DNA of 34,947 nucleotides from NCBI GenBank assembly GCA_944375765.1, contig CALWAR010000117.1, positions 1 through 34,947 on the forward strand, written 5' to 3'. Both the position numbers and the translations under genes were made by a program. The notes below the pieces were generated by a model. The model did not search any database. It was not told the origin of the DNA and worked only from the letters and a program-made list of their open reading frames with translations. Source of the DNA: an uncultured Mediterraneibacter sp. (GTDB taxonomy: Bacteria; Bacillota; Clostridia; Lachnospirales; Lachnospiraceae). This document shows positions 23,764-30,389 of this stretch, piece by piece. The first letter of the stretch is position 1. Every line of letters starts with the position of its first letter.

Positions 23764-24366
23764 TCATTCATCCGGCTGCTGTCCGTCATGGGCTTTCCAT
23801 TGACACTCTGTCAGCTGCATATGGGAGAACACCGCCTTAAATGAAGAATCCTCCGGGGAACAGGCATAGATGCCGAAACGGATCTTTTCCTTTCCTTTGT
23901 TCATATGACAGATGCGCATCTGCTGAAAATGAACCCCGTCCTCAGAACACTCGATACAGTAATCATCCTCCCTGCGGCTGAAACGATACCACATGGACTT
24001 CACATCAGCTCCTATGACGGTTGTCGCCCAGTCTGAGTATCCTGCATTCGTCACGACACTTCCCAGATGCTGGTACTCTTCATTTTCATACTCAATGGAG
24101 CCTTTCAGCCAGTTCTCACTGTCCAGGTACATCACAATGCCACATTGGTCAAATCTATGATGACTTTCTGCAAAATCCGTCTTGACTGTGAAACTGAAAT
24201 ACTTTTCTTCTGTCTCCATCTGAAATACAGGTGCGTTGTCGTTCCGGAAGTGATAATATGTCCTTTGCCACAAATCTGTGTGCGGCTTCGTGACGATTTC
24301 CACTGTATCATCTGTCACCGTGTAACTCTCCGGTTCCCTTGTCCATTTAAACTTACTGAAATCCAT
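23764..24366 (-). CDS. DUF1349 family protein
   Basis: A 200-residue cytoplasmic protein with the concanavalin-like DUF1349 fold. Features include FKWTREPESYTVTDDTVEI, TDLWQRTYYHF, FSFTVKTDFAESHHRFDQCGIVMYLDSENWLKGSIEY and FGIYACSPEDSSFKAVFSHM. The family contains the yeast enolase regulator Ree1, but bacterial members have no assigned reaction; carbohydrate binding is a reasonable guess. AAGGAGAAGTAT precedes the ATG. Length and domain boundaries are normal, so this gene appears intact even though its 3' end abuts a Nudix remnant. Confidence 0.85.
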   Translation of the reverse strand: MDFSKFKWTREPESYTVTDDTVEIVTKPHTDLWQRTYYHFRNDNAPVFQMETEEKYFSFTVKTDFAESHHRFDQCGIVMYLDSENWLKGSIEYENEEYQHLGSVVTNAGYSDWATTVIGADVKSMWYRFSRREDDYCIECSEDGVHFQQMRICHMNKGKEKIRFGIYACSPEDSSFKAVFSHMQLTECQWKAHDGQQPDE

Positions 24367-24411
24367 ATACTTCTCCTTCAGCTCTGTATCTATTTTACTC
24401 TCTGGATTTTC

Positions 24412-25218
24412 TCATGCCAGACATATCAGTCTCGCATATTTCTGTTCAGAATCTTCAGCTATCCTGATCATACCCTGGCTGATCATCCGCTCAATCCTCC
24501 GGGCATACCACCAGTCTCCCACACCGATCGGATTATTTCCAAGAATATCTCCGATCAGACGGGCTTCCTTTTCCGGTTTCTTTGTGATCCTTTTCCATAT
24601 CAGAAAATCATAAAAATCTTCAGGAACGCCGAGTACCTTTCCATTTATCACTGCACGCAGAGGACTGTCGTCCTCCTGAAGTTCCGCCCAGTTCCATGCA
24701 TACATTTTCAACTCTATTTTGCTCAGTATCTTTTCATGAGACAGATACTGGCCAAATACTTCCGGAGACACTTCACCCCAATGACTATGTGAAACAATCG
24801 TATTATCCTGCCGCACGTCATACTCTGGCAGCCTTACAACGAAGATCTCATTTTCATAATTCTGCAAAAGACTGCACAGATGATAGAAACCGCAGATAGA
24901 ATATGGCGCAGTACTGTACCAGATCCTAATAGATTCACCTCTCTCAAGAAACTCCTGTAAACGCTTCAGTTCATTACCGTAAGCATCTCCCAGCTTTTGG
25001 CACTCCTCGTTCATCTCCCTGTTTCTGCCCCACTGATTCTGTACATACATGGAGCAGATCAGATCTTTTCGATACTGGCTGTCCACACCTTCTTTTATAT
25101 CTCCGACATCCAGCATGAAGCCAAGGCAGATAACTCTGTCTGAATCCTCCGGATTTTGTGCACTTTTCGCGCTTTTCATAGAACCCGCTTCGCCCTCACC
25201 AAATAGAACTTCTATCAA
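24412..25218 (-). CDS. DUF1835 / DUF3658 domain protein
   Basis: A protein of about 268 residues. The start IEVLFGEGEAGSMKSAK and the central FLERGESIRIWYSTAPYSICGFYHLCSLL match DUF1835. VRQDNTIVSHSHWGEVSPEVF and the basic C-terminal ARRIERMISQGMIRI region match the DUF3658 domain that usually follows. No catalytic residues are established for either. The start is uncertain. TTG at 25218, directly after AGAAGGTGGGATTT, gives the family N-terminus; GTG at 25227 is the alternative. The upstream 100 bp contain a TACAAT that might be a -10, but no convincing -35 was seen. Confidence 0.75.
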   Translation of the reverse strand: MIEVLFGEGEAGSMKSAKSAQNPEDSDRVICLGFMLDVGDIKEGVDSQYRKDLICSMYVQNQWGRNREMNEECQKLGDAYGNELKRLQEFLERGESIRIWYSTAPYSICGFYHLCSLLQNYENEIFVVRLPEYDVRQDNTIVSHSHWGEVSPEVFGQYLSHEKILSKIELKMYAWNWAELQEDDSPLRAVINGKVLGVPEDFYDFLIWKRITKKPEKEARLIGDILGNNPIGVGDWWYARRIERMISQGMIRIAEDSEQKYARLICLA

Positions 25219-25335
25219 AAATCCCACCTTCTTTCTGCAAGATCCGACTGCCTCTATTGTACCAAAAACATATATGAAAAGCCATATTCTTCTTAATATA
25301 TCTGACGGAGCTCTTTGGCCGTCATTCAGTAATTC

Positions 25336-26109
25336 TCATATAACATGAAAATATCTCAGAGCCTTTCCAATCCCATCATCATCCACGTCACTTGTCACAT
25401 AATCTGCAATTTCCTTAACGCAGTCCACGCCATTTCCCATGGCGACTCCAACTTCTGCGGCTTTAAGCATATCGATATCATTTTCGGCGTCCCCAAACGA
25501 CATGATCTCATTTTGATCGATCCCGTATAAATTGCAGAAATATTTTATTCCTTCTACTTTCCCGCCCTGCTCAGAGATAATATCGACTCCGTTATCACAC
25601 CATCTGGCGAATCTGCATCCATCAGGGATATATTTCTCAAATTTCGTTTCCTCCTGCCGTGTCAGAAAAGCAATTGCCTGATAAATCTTGCCGTTTTTAT
25701 ATGTACTGATCTCCGGCACAGGGGTTGATATACTGCGCTGGGCCTTACGCACAGTATCATCCACATAATTAATATAGATTCTGTCTGTCTCAACCAGCGC
25801 CAGCGGATATCGTTTTTCACAAAAGAGTGCTGTTAAATTATCTGTCACACTCTCGTTGAAAGGTGTTCCGTATATAACATCTCCCGAATTATCCAGACAT
25901 AATTGTCCGTTTAAGGTAACATACCCGTCGAATCTTATATCATGAACAGGAAGCCTGGACAGTTCAGTAGAATGTCTTCCTGTCGCCATAAAGATCCTGA
26001 TTCCTTTATCCTGCAATTTTCTGAGGACCTGCACTGTATCCTGCGGAATGCACTTAGTACTATGAGAGAGCAGAGTGCCGTCTAAATCAAAAAATACTGC
26101 TTTTATCAT
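25336..26109 (-). CDS. HAD-superfamily (Cof-type) hydrolase
   Basis: A 257-residue HAD-IIB (Cof) phosphatase. Motif I is VFFDLDGTLLS with the nucleophile Asp and acid/base Asp, and motif II is FMATGRHS. Motif III Lys lies in EQGGKVEGIKYF and motif IV is MSFGDAENDIDMLKAAEVGVAMGNG. The C2 cap lies between residues about 85 and 180. Cof enzymes dephosphorylate sugar phosphates, nucleotides or flavin precursors; the substrate is unknown. The ATG at 26109 follows GGGGGAACGAT and gives the standard IKAVFFDLDGT start; an in-frame ATG eight codons upstream is less likely. It begins 11 bp after the Fic remnant. Confidence 0.92.
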   Translation of the reverse strand: MIKAVFFDLDGTLLSHSTKCIPQDTVQVLRKLQDKGIRIFMATGRHSTELSRLPVHDIRFDGYVTLNGQLCLDNSGDVIYGTPFNESVTDNLTALFCEKRYPLALVETDRIYINYVDDTVRKAQRSISTPVPEISTYKNGKIYQAIAFLTRQEETKFEKYIPDGCRFARWCDNGVDIISEQGGKVEGIKYFCNLYGIDQNEIMSFGDAENDIDMLKAAEVGVAMGNGVDCVKEIADYVTSDVDDDGIGKALRYFHVI

Positions 26110-26119
26110 ATCGTTCCCC

Positions 26120-26817
26120 CTAAACTTTAACATATCTCTGATTCCTGCTATTTGGTTTATCAGGTATTGTCATACTGATAAGATTCATATCTATTGCCGG
26201 ACGCAAGTAATTTCTGCGGAATCCCGCTCTGGATTTCAGCCCCAGTTTTTCCATGAGTACTTTACTTGTATAAGGTATATCGTATTCCATGACCTCCAGC
26301 AGTTTCTTAATAGTTTCCGAAAAGCATTCATTATCCTCACTGATCTGAATAGAAATATCATCCAAAATCTTATCTATCTGGCTTTCAATCGGGATATATT
26401 TAAATACCGGTTTCCATTTAGAAAGAATAGCAGTATGCCATAGTCTTGCCATTCTGCCGTTACCATCAGAGAATGGATGGATAAAAACGAATTTATAATA
26501 GAATACACTGCTGAGAATAAGAGGATGCATGCTGTTATTTGCTTCTTTCATCCACTCAAACAGCGATCGCATTAACTGTGGAACTAATCGTGCAGGAGGC
26601 GCCATAAAAATTCCTGATACTATACGGATCTATTTCAGAGATTTTTTCATATGCAGCATAGGTATTTTTAACTTCCTAGATTTCTTTCTGCTCATCCAGT
26701 ACGGTCTTCCCATTGATAACATCCCTAACCTCCTCTAAAGAGAGTGAATTGGCTTCAATCTTCAAAGACGAGTAAAATCTCATTTGTAATAGTAAAAGGC
26801 GGTTTATAATCATCCAT
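26120..26817 (-). pseudogene. Fic-family protein gene broken by three lesions
   Basis: The gene begins with ATG at 26817 (GGAGGCGCTGCT before it) and encodes MDDYKPPFTITNEIL, the normal start of clostridial Fic proteins. A deletion and frameshift follow. The next recognisable part, IEANSLSLEEVRDVINGKT, carries part of the inhibitory-helix motif. Reading continues to a TAG at 26676-26678 (Q-to-stop by its context), then EVKNTYAAYEKISEIDPYS. A second deletion and frame change follows. From 26605 an intact 161-codon frame encodes MAPPARLVPQLM and the Fic catalytic motif HPFSDGNGRMARLW, followed by a winged-helix-like end. Fic proteins AMPylate or otherwise modify targets. The remaining 161-residue piece keeps HPFx(D/E)GNGR but lacks the upstream helices. 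A promoter at 26867-26894 still looks intact. Confidence 0.75.
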
Positions 26818-26836
26818 AGCAGCGCCTCCATATACT

Positions 26837-26854
26837 TGCGTATTATCTTACGCA
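26837..26854. promoter_or_regulatory. Inverted repeat in Fic leader
   Basis: TGCGTA-TTATCT-TACGCA forms perfect 6-bp arms between the proposed -10 and the ribosome binding site of the Fic remnant. It could be an operator or an RNA hairpin in the leader; there is no T-tract to make it a terminator. Confidence 0.35.
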
Positions 26855-26866
26855 TTATCTTCCTCT

Positions 26867-26894
26867 ATTATACGACATGATGTGGTAAACTCAA
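26867..26894 (-). promoter_or_regulatory. Predicted promoter of the Fic gene remnant
   Basis: On the minus strand, TTGAGT (26894-26889) and a perfect TATAAT (26872-26867) are 16 bp apart. Transcription would begin near 26860 and cross the inverted repeat at 26837-26854. The MITE copy ends 24 bp upstream of the -35. The leftward HAD gene could be expressed from it. Confidence 0.6.
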
Positions 26895-26918
26895 TCCTTG
26901 TATGCCATTCATCATCTT

Positions 26919-27083
26919 CTAGTACAGTGAAAAATAAATGAATAGCTGTATCACGCTGAATGATTTCTTCATATGCAAGGCGGAGGAATGAGGCGTAGCG
27001 GTGGCTACGTCGATTGACGACAACATCGCAGATGAAAAATCAGGCGAGTGATATGGCTGGTTATTTATTATTCACTGTACTAG
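26919..27083. mobile_element. MITE-like element, copy 2 (165 bp)
   Basis: This has the same ends (CTAGTACAGTGAA and TTCACTGTACTAG), internal CGTAGC-GGTG-GCTACG hairpin and length as the copy at 12086-12250. It differs at about eight positions, mostly transitions. The orientation of the non-palindromic centre is the same in both copies. Outside the element no similarity remains between the two flanks, which supports the boundaries given. The right end provides the TAG that terminates the reductase-like gene at 27080. Confidence 0.87.
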
Positions 27084-27616
27084 CACGGTGTACTGGTATA
27101 AACAAGCTCCACTATTCCGTTATACTGCATCGTATCTTTCAGCCAGAGCCGCAGTTCCGTTTCCCTGTTTCCAAACAGCGGGATTCCGCCTCCCAGTATT
27201 GTTGGTATAACCGAAATCCGGTATTCATCGATCAGATTTTCCTTAATCAGCGGCTGAATGATGCTGCCTCCCCCACAGATCCAGATATTTTTACCCGGCG
27301 TTTCTTTCAGGCGCTCAGCCAGCTTACAGGGTTCTTACCTGACAAATCTGATCTTCTCTGTTGATTTTTCATTTCTATGAGTGACGATGTAGCTTGTCAG
27401 ATTTTCGTAAGGCCATTTCTCCGGCGAAAGCTCTCTGCTGACCTGAGCATAAGTATTCCATCCCATCACAACAGCATCGATATCTTTTATGAACTCTGAA
27501 TAGGTATCCTCATTCTCTGCCTCTTCGTCCTGCCCTGCCAGCCAGTTCACGCTTCCGTTTTTATCAGCAATATAGCCGTCAAGACTTACAGCAATGTATA
27601 AAATAATCTTTCTCAT
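27080..27616 (-). pseudogene. Dihydrofolate reductase (RibD C-terminal) family gene with one in-frame stop
   Basis: Codons 1-93 read MRKIILYIAVSLDGYIADKN, WLAGQDEEAENEDTYSEF, DAVVMGWNTYAQV and YIVTHRNE. These belong to the RibD-C/DHFR-like family (NADPH-binding, substrate unknown). A TAA at 27335-27337 interrupts the frame. In the same frame it resumes with EPCKLAERLKETPGKNIWI, CGGGSIIQPLIKENLIDEYR, ISVIPTILGGGIPLF and a normal LRLWLKDTMQYNGIVELVY end. Total length is 178 codons, as expected for the family. A single CAA-to-TAA change would explain the interruption. The final Cys codon and the TAG stop come from the first bases of the MITE. It is either a very recent pseudogene or a sequencing error. 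Confidence 0.8.
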
Positions 27617-27619
27617 GTT

Positions 27620-27927
27620 TTATTTTTGTCCTTTATGAATGTACATTCTTGTCATACCGCCCTCATCTTCTTCTACCATACACAAGTATTCCCATCCATA
27701 TCTTTTCTCTTATGGAAATCATTTTGGATTACTCCGGCTCCGCCTATGATCCTGTTATCTTCCATCACCAGATACCATTGCGGGACCGGAGCAGCGCTTT
27801 CCAATGATTCTTCCATGCTTTTTCTGTATTCCTCTGCCGGAACCCGCCATTTATCATGAAACCAGACTGCGGCATTTTCTATAAGTTCCGGTTTATTTGT
27901 TATAGTTATGATCTTATAATTATCCAT
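27620..27927 (-). pseudogene. GNAT N-acetyltransferase gene with internal deletion
   Basis: The N-terminal half reads MDNYKIITITNKPELIENAA, WFHDKWRVPAEEYRKSMEES and PVPQWYLVMEDNRIIGGAGVIQNDFHKRKD, a typical GNAT start. The expected acetyl-CoA loop (R/Q-x-x-G-x-G/A) should come next. Instead the sequence joins, in the next frame, to YGWEYLCMVEEDEGGMTRMY then IHKGQK and a stop, which is the usual C-terminus of the same subfamily. About 60 codons are missing between about 27705 and 27695. In the original frame translation ends after six more codons at 27673. The product would lack cofactor binding. It starts 3 bp after the upstream GNAT stop. Confidence 0.72.
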
Positions 27928-27929
27928 TT

Positions 27930-28454
27930 CTATGTTTCCGGTCCTTTTCCGTTTACTGCCAATACTTCCTCTTCCAGATCCAGTCTCATATAGATTGAGG
28001 CATCCATAGGACTGTTATTATAGCAGTCAATCTCATAGAATCCCCATTTTTTATACATATGAACTGCACTCTTGAGAAACGGCAGTGTATCCAAAAGCAT
28101 ATGTTTATATCCTGTTTTCTTTGCATCATCAATGATCTTTCGGATAAGAAGCTCTCCGATTTTTCTTCCCCTGAATTCCGGGCGCACATACAGACGCTTC
28201 ATTTCACAGTTGTCTTTATCAATTTTCTTCAAGCCGATACACCCTGCCGCTTTGCCGTCACACCACGCCAGATAGAGACGTCCTTCAGGCATCCCATATT
28301 TAATTTCCAGATGCTCAAGCTCTTCATCATAATTCTGTATTTGCAAATACTTTTTAAATGCAGGATCACCGCTTATCAGCATATCCGTATATTCTGAAAA
28401 CAGTTCCTTTATTTCCTCCCTGAATTCATAAGCCGGCGTAATTTTAATATCCAT
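27930..28454 (-). CDS. GNAT N-acetyltransferase
   Basis: A 174-residue GNAT protein. The N-terminus is helical (AYEFREEIKELFSEYTDMLI). The acetyl-CoA loop appears in CEMKRLYVRPEFRGRKIGELLIRKIIDDAKKTGY. LDTLPFLKSAVHMYKKWGFYEIDCYNNSPMDASIYMRLDL is the characteristic C-terminal half of the YPEA/PanZ-like 'CarbinolaminE' group in Firmicutes, often seen in stress islands. The acceptor is unknown. AGGAAATAGAAG precedes the ATG. It is intact, in contrast to the GNAT remnant just downstream. Confidence 0.87.
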   Translation of the reverse strand: MDIKITPAYEFREEIKELFSEYTDMLISGDPAFKKYLQIQNYDEELEHLEIKYGMPEGRLYLAWCDGKAAGCIGLKKIDKDNCEMKRLYVRPEFRGRKIGELLIRKIIDDAKKTGYKHMLLDTLPFLKSAVHMYKKWGFYEIDCYNNSPMDASIYMRLDLEEEVLAVNGKGPET

Positions 28455-28509
28455 CTTCTATTTCCTCATCCAATCCAGTGTTTTAGGGCAGCTCCATTTT
28501 CTTTTAATC

Positions 28510-28538
28510 TTGAATCTTCTCTGTGAATATGCTATATT
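28510..28538 (+). promoter_or_regulatory. Promoter of the putative antitoxin RNA, with palindrome
   Basis: TTGAAT (28510-28515) and TATATT (28533-28538) are 17 bp apart. The -10 lies within a perfect palindrome GAATAT-GCT-ATATTC (28525-28539), which is a candidate operator. Confidence 0.55.
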
Positions 28539-28544
28539 CTTAAT

Positions 28545-28645
28545 AGAAAAGGAGCAACCGCCCACAAGGGGTTGACCTATAATAAAGAGATAAGACATAG
28601 AAATGCCACCCTAAACCGGTCAAAGTTATGAGGGTGGTTTTCTAT
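28545..28645 (+). ncRNA. Putative type I antitoxin RNA, about 100 nt
   Basis: A transcript starting near 28545 would contain GGAGCAACCGCCCACAAGGG, GTTGACCTATAA and end at the stem CCACCCT...AGGGTGG with TTTTC (28606-28641). It has no obvious coding frame with a ribosome binding site. It converges on the 30-codon toxin gene, so its 3' part is antisense to the toxin mRNA 3' end. Its GCCACCCT (28605-28612) is also complementary to AGGGTGGC in the toxin leader. This resembles antitoxin RNAs of the Fst/TxpA class. Existence of the RNA is predicted, not shown. Confidence 0.5.
28598..28645. terminator. Shared convergent terminator of toxin and antitoxin RNAs
   Basis: CCACCCT (28606-28612) and AGGGTGG (28631-28637) form the core stem. 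The flanks ATAGAAA and TTTTCTAT can extend it to about 15 bp. Both strands have a short U-rich tail (TTTTCTATT on plus, CATTTCTATG on minus), as in bidirectional terminators. The 18-base loop contains CCGG. Confidence 0.65.
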
Positions 28646-28655
28646 TCCAAAAGCA

Positions 28656-28748
28656 CTACTTCATAAACGTAAATACGAATGTCAGCAATGCCAGTATGAA
28701 CATTCCAAAAGCCATAAGATCTTTAAAGTCAAATGGTTTCTTGTCCAT
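28656..28748 (-). CDS. Putative holin-like type I toxin peptide (30 aa)
   Basis: A short frame reads MDKKPFDFKDLMAFGMFILA then LLTFVFTFMK and a stop. It has a charged N-terminus, one membrane-spanning hydrophobic stretch and a final Lys, exactly the layout of the Firmicute holin-like / TxpA-BsrG toxins, which depolarise the membrane. GGGGGTGGTGCTG precedes the ATG, and in-frame GTG codons three and four positions upstream are alternatives. Its mRNA would start near 28809 and end in the shared terminator after the stop. A leader hairpin (ATTCT-TACAT-AGAAT) lies next to the ribosome binding site and may hide it. It sits in the roughly 500-bp gap between a GNAT gene and jetD. Confidence 0.75.
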   Translation of the reverse strand: MDKKPFDFKDLMAFGMFILALLTFVFTFMK

Positions 28749-28815
28749 CAGCACCACCCCCATTCTATGTAAGAATAGAGGTCAGCCACCCTGCAACACG
28801 ATTGCTCCGTATCTC

Positions 28816-28845
28816 ATTCTATCATGATAGATTCTGCCTTTTCAA
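28816..28845 (-). promoter_or_regulatory. Promoter of the toxin gene, with palindrome
   Basis: On the minus strand, TTGAAA (28845-28840) and TAGAAT (28821-28816) are 18 bp apart. A perfect 14-bp palindrome TCTATCATGATAGA (28818-28831) covers the -10 and adjoining spacer, a likely repressor site. Confidence 0.6.
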
Positions 28846-28896
28846 TCCTCTTTTTAATTACGAATAACACTGCCTTTTCCTACGGTATTTTCCAAA

Positions 28897-28968
28897 TCAC
28901 AGCAGTGCCAGTCCGCACTCTAACGCCAGCGCCATGTATTTCTCTGCACTTTCCAGGCCATACTGCAT
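28897..28968 (-). CDS. Possible 23-residue peptide coupled to jetD
   Basis: An ATG overlapping the jetD stop by one base (TGATG) opens a frame MQYGLESAEKYMALALECGL then ALL and a stop. It is helical, hydrophobic toward its end, and of unknown family. It may be a real small partner, a truncated gene or chance. It lies in the gap before the toxin promoter. Confidence 0.25.
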   Translation of the reverse strand: MQYGLESAEKYMALALECGLALL

Positions 28969-30380
28969 CAGATCTCCTCAAATTCTTTCAGATATACCCC
29001 TGCCATATTTTCCTGGTATCCGGCTTTCCTATTTGTTTTCACTGCCTCCGCCGTTTCTTTCAGTTTACCGTCTGTAATATTCTCCAGCATTTTTATCCGC
29101 CGCTCTGACACTTCTTCGCCTGACATGCACTTTTGATAATCCTCTGCGGACATATGCCAGTAATGAAATTCGCCCGGATAATACCGTTTCAGTCTCTGCG
29201 CGATCAAAATGCCTTCCGGATCGATATCTCCGGCGTACCAGACTTCTGTGCCTGACTTTGCCAGAAGTTCCAGGATCAGAAGCGAGCTGAGCCGGGGCTG
29301 TCCGTTCATGCACATCAGAGCGCAGTCCTGTCTCCATTTATCGCAGAGTATTGCATAAACGGACGGATTTTCCACTATATAAAGCCGTCTGCCCGGACAA
29401 AACGCAGACTGCCACCCGGCGATCACCGAAAGAGGAATCTGAACTGGCTGCTTCTCTCTGAAAAATCCCTCCATCCCTTCATGAAGCCGCCCGTCTCTTC
29501 CCACGGCACGGATCCCCGCCGCCAGCGCATAGTTTGACACATCATCCCGGAGGATGCCTGCCTTAAGAAAAAGCCGCTGTTTCTTAAGAGATGGAAATCC
29601 TTTATTCCTTTCGTCAGTGAATACCTCTCCTTTTCTGCACTGCTTTATATACCATTTTATCAGCAGTTCCAGATATTTGCCGTCTTTCGTCCCGTCGTCA
29701 AAAGCATGGGGGTTCCCTGTGATCTCCGCCGCAAAGACGGCAAGATAGACCGGCTCTTTGGCTTTTTGCTCAGATGGCAGGCTGTTCAGGATCCGCGTGC
29801 CCAGTTTGAGCAGCTTCTCTGCCTCTTTTGCGTCTTTCCCGCTCTCCCGATACCTCTTTTTCAGATATGCAGGGAACATACTGCCTGACAGATCTTCCCC
29901 TCCTGCTTCATCTGCATCCCGGCTTTTCAGCTCCTCTATCCACTGTAACGACAGCCCGACTGCTTCTTCTCTGACTTTTCCGAGCAGCGCAGCCCATTGT
30001 TCTTCTTCTCTTTGTTTTTGCTCTTTCTTTCCCTCCAGCGGCTCCTGAAAATAAAGCTCCAGCGCCTCTTTGCCGCTGATCCCGGCGAACCGGCTTTCGG
30101 ACAGCGCCCTCTCGAATCGCTCCGCTGACACAGACGCCGACTTTTTCCCGTGATAATTTCTCAGAAGAAACCCTTCCAGATCCTCCCGTTCCGATTCGCT
30201 TAAGTTCCTGACTGTCACCGTCCCCGCGAATCTGCCGTAAGAGAGATATTTCTCCCGGAATCCTCTTAAAAGTTTTCCAAGGACCGGCCGCTCCCGGAAA
30301 TATCTCAGACACTCGCCGAGGAGTTTCTTACTGGTGACTGCCGGATACTTGTCCGCCTCGTCTGCACATATCTTATCCAT
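28968..30380 (-). CDS. jetD: Wadjet type II component JetD (TOPRIM-like nuclease subunit)
   Basis: A 470-residue protein of the TIGR02679/DUF2399 type. The long helical N-terminal arm (1 to about 320) is rich in K/E. The C-terminal TOPRIM-like domain has YIVENPSVYAIL (Glu337) and EVWYAGDIDPEGILIAQRL (Asp385, Asp387). These are the metal-binding residues of the nuclease that cleaves plasmid DNA after JetABC has extruded it. It follows jetC by 9 bp with GGAGAGGATA before the ATG. Its length is typical. Downstream are a possible micro-ORF and the toxin locus. Wadjet restricts circular plasmids in the cytoplasm. All catalytic residues are present, so it should be functional. Confidence 0.92.
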   Translation of the reverse strand: MDKICADEADKYPAVTSKKLLGECLRYFRERPVLGKLLRGFREKYLSYGRFAGTVTVRNLSESEREDLEGFLLRNYHGKKSASVSAERFERALSESRFAGISGKEALELYFQEPLEGKKEQKQREEEQWAALLGKVREEAVGLSLQWIEELKSRDADEAGGEDLSGSMFPAYLKKRYRESGKDAKEAEKLLKLGTRILNSLPSEQKAKEPVYLAVFAAEITGNPHAFDDGTKDGKYLELLIKWYIKQCRKGEVFTDERNKGFPSLKKQRLFLKAGILRDDVSNYALAAGIRAVGRDGRLHEGMEGFFREKQPVQIPLSVIAGWQSAFCPGRRLYIVENPSVYAILCDKWRQDCALMCMNGQPRLSSLLILELLAKSGTEVWYAGDIDPEGILIAQRLKRYYPGEFHYWHMSAEDYQKCMSGEEVSERRIKMLENITDGKLKETAEAVKTNRKAGYQENMAGVYLKEFEEI

Positions 30381-30389
30381 TATCCTCTC

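Noticed and set aside
17678-28454. Possibility that the accessory-gene run is an integron-like cassette array
   Set aside because: No integrase and no repeated attC-like sequence between genes was seen; intergenic gaps are very short and unlike one another.
28525-28539. Palindrome in the antitoxin promoter as a LexA (SOS) box
   Set aside because: GAATATGCTATATTC lacks the GAAC...GTTC core of Firmicute LexA sites, so SOS control is not supported.
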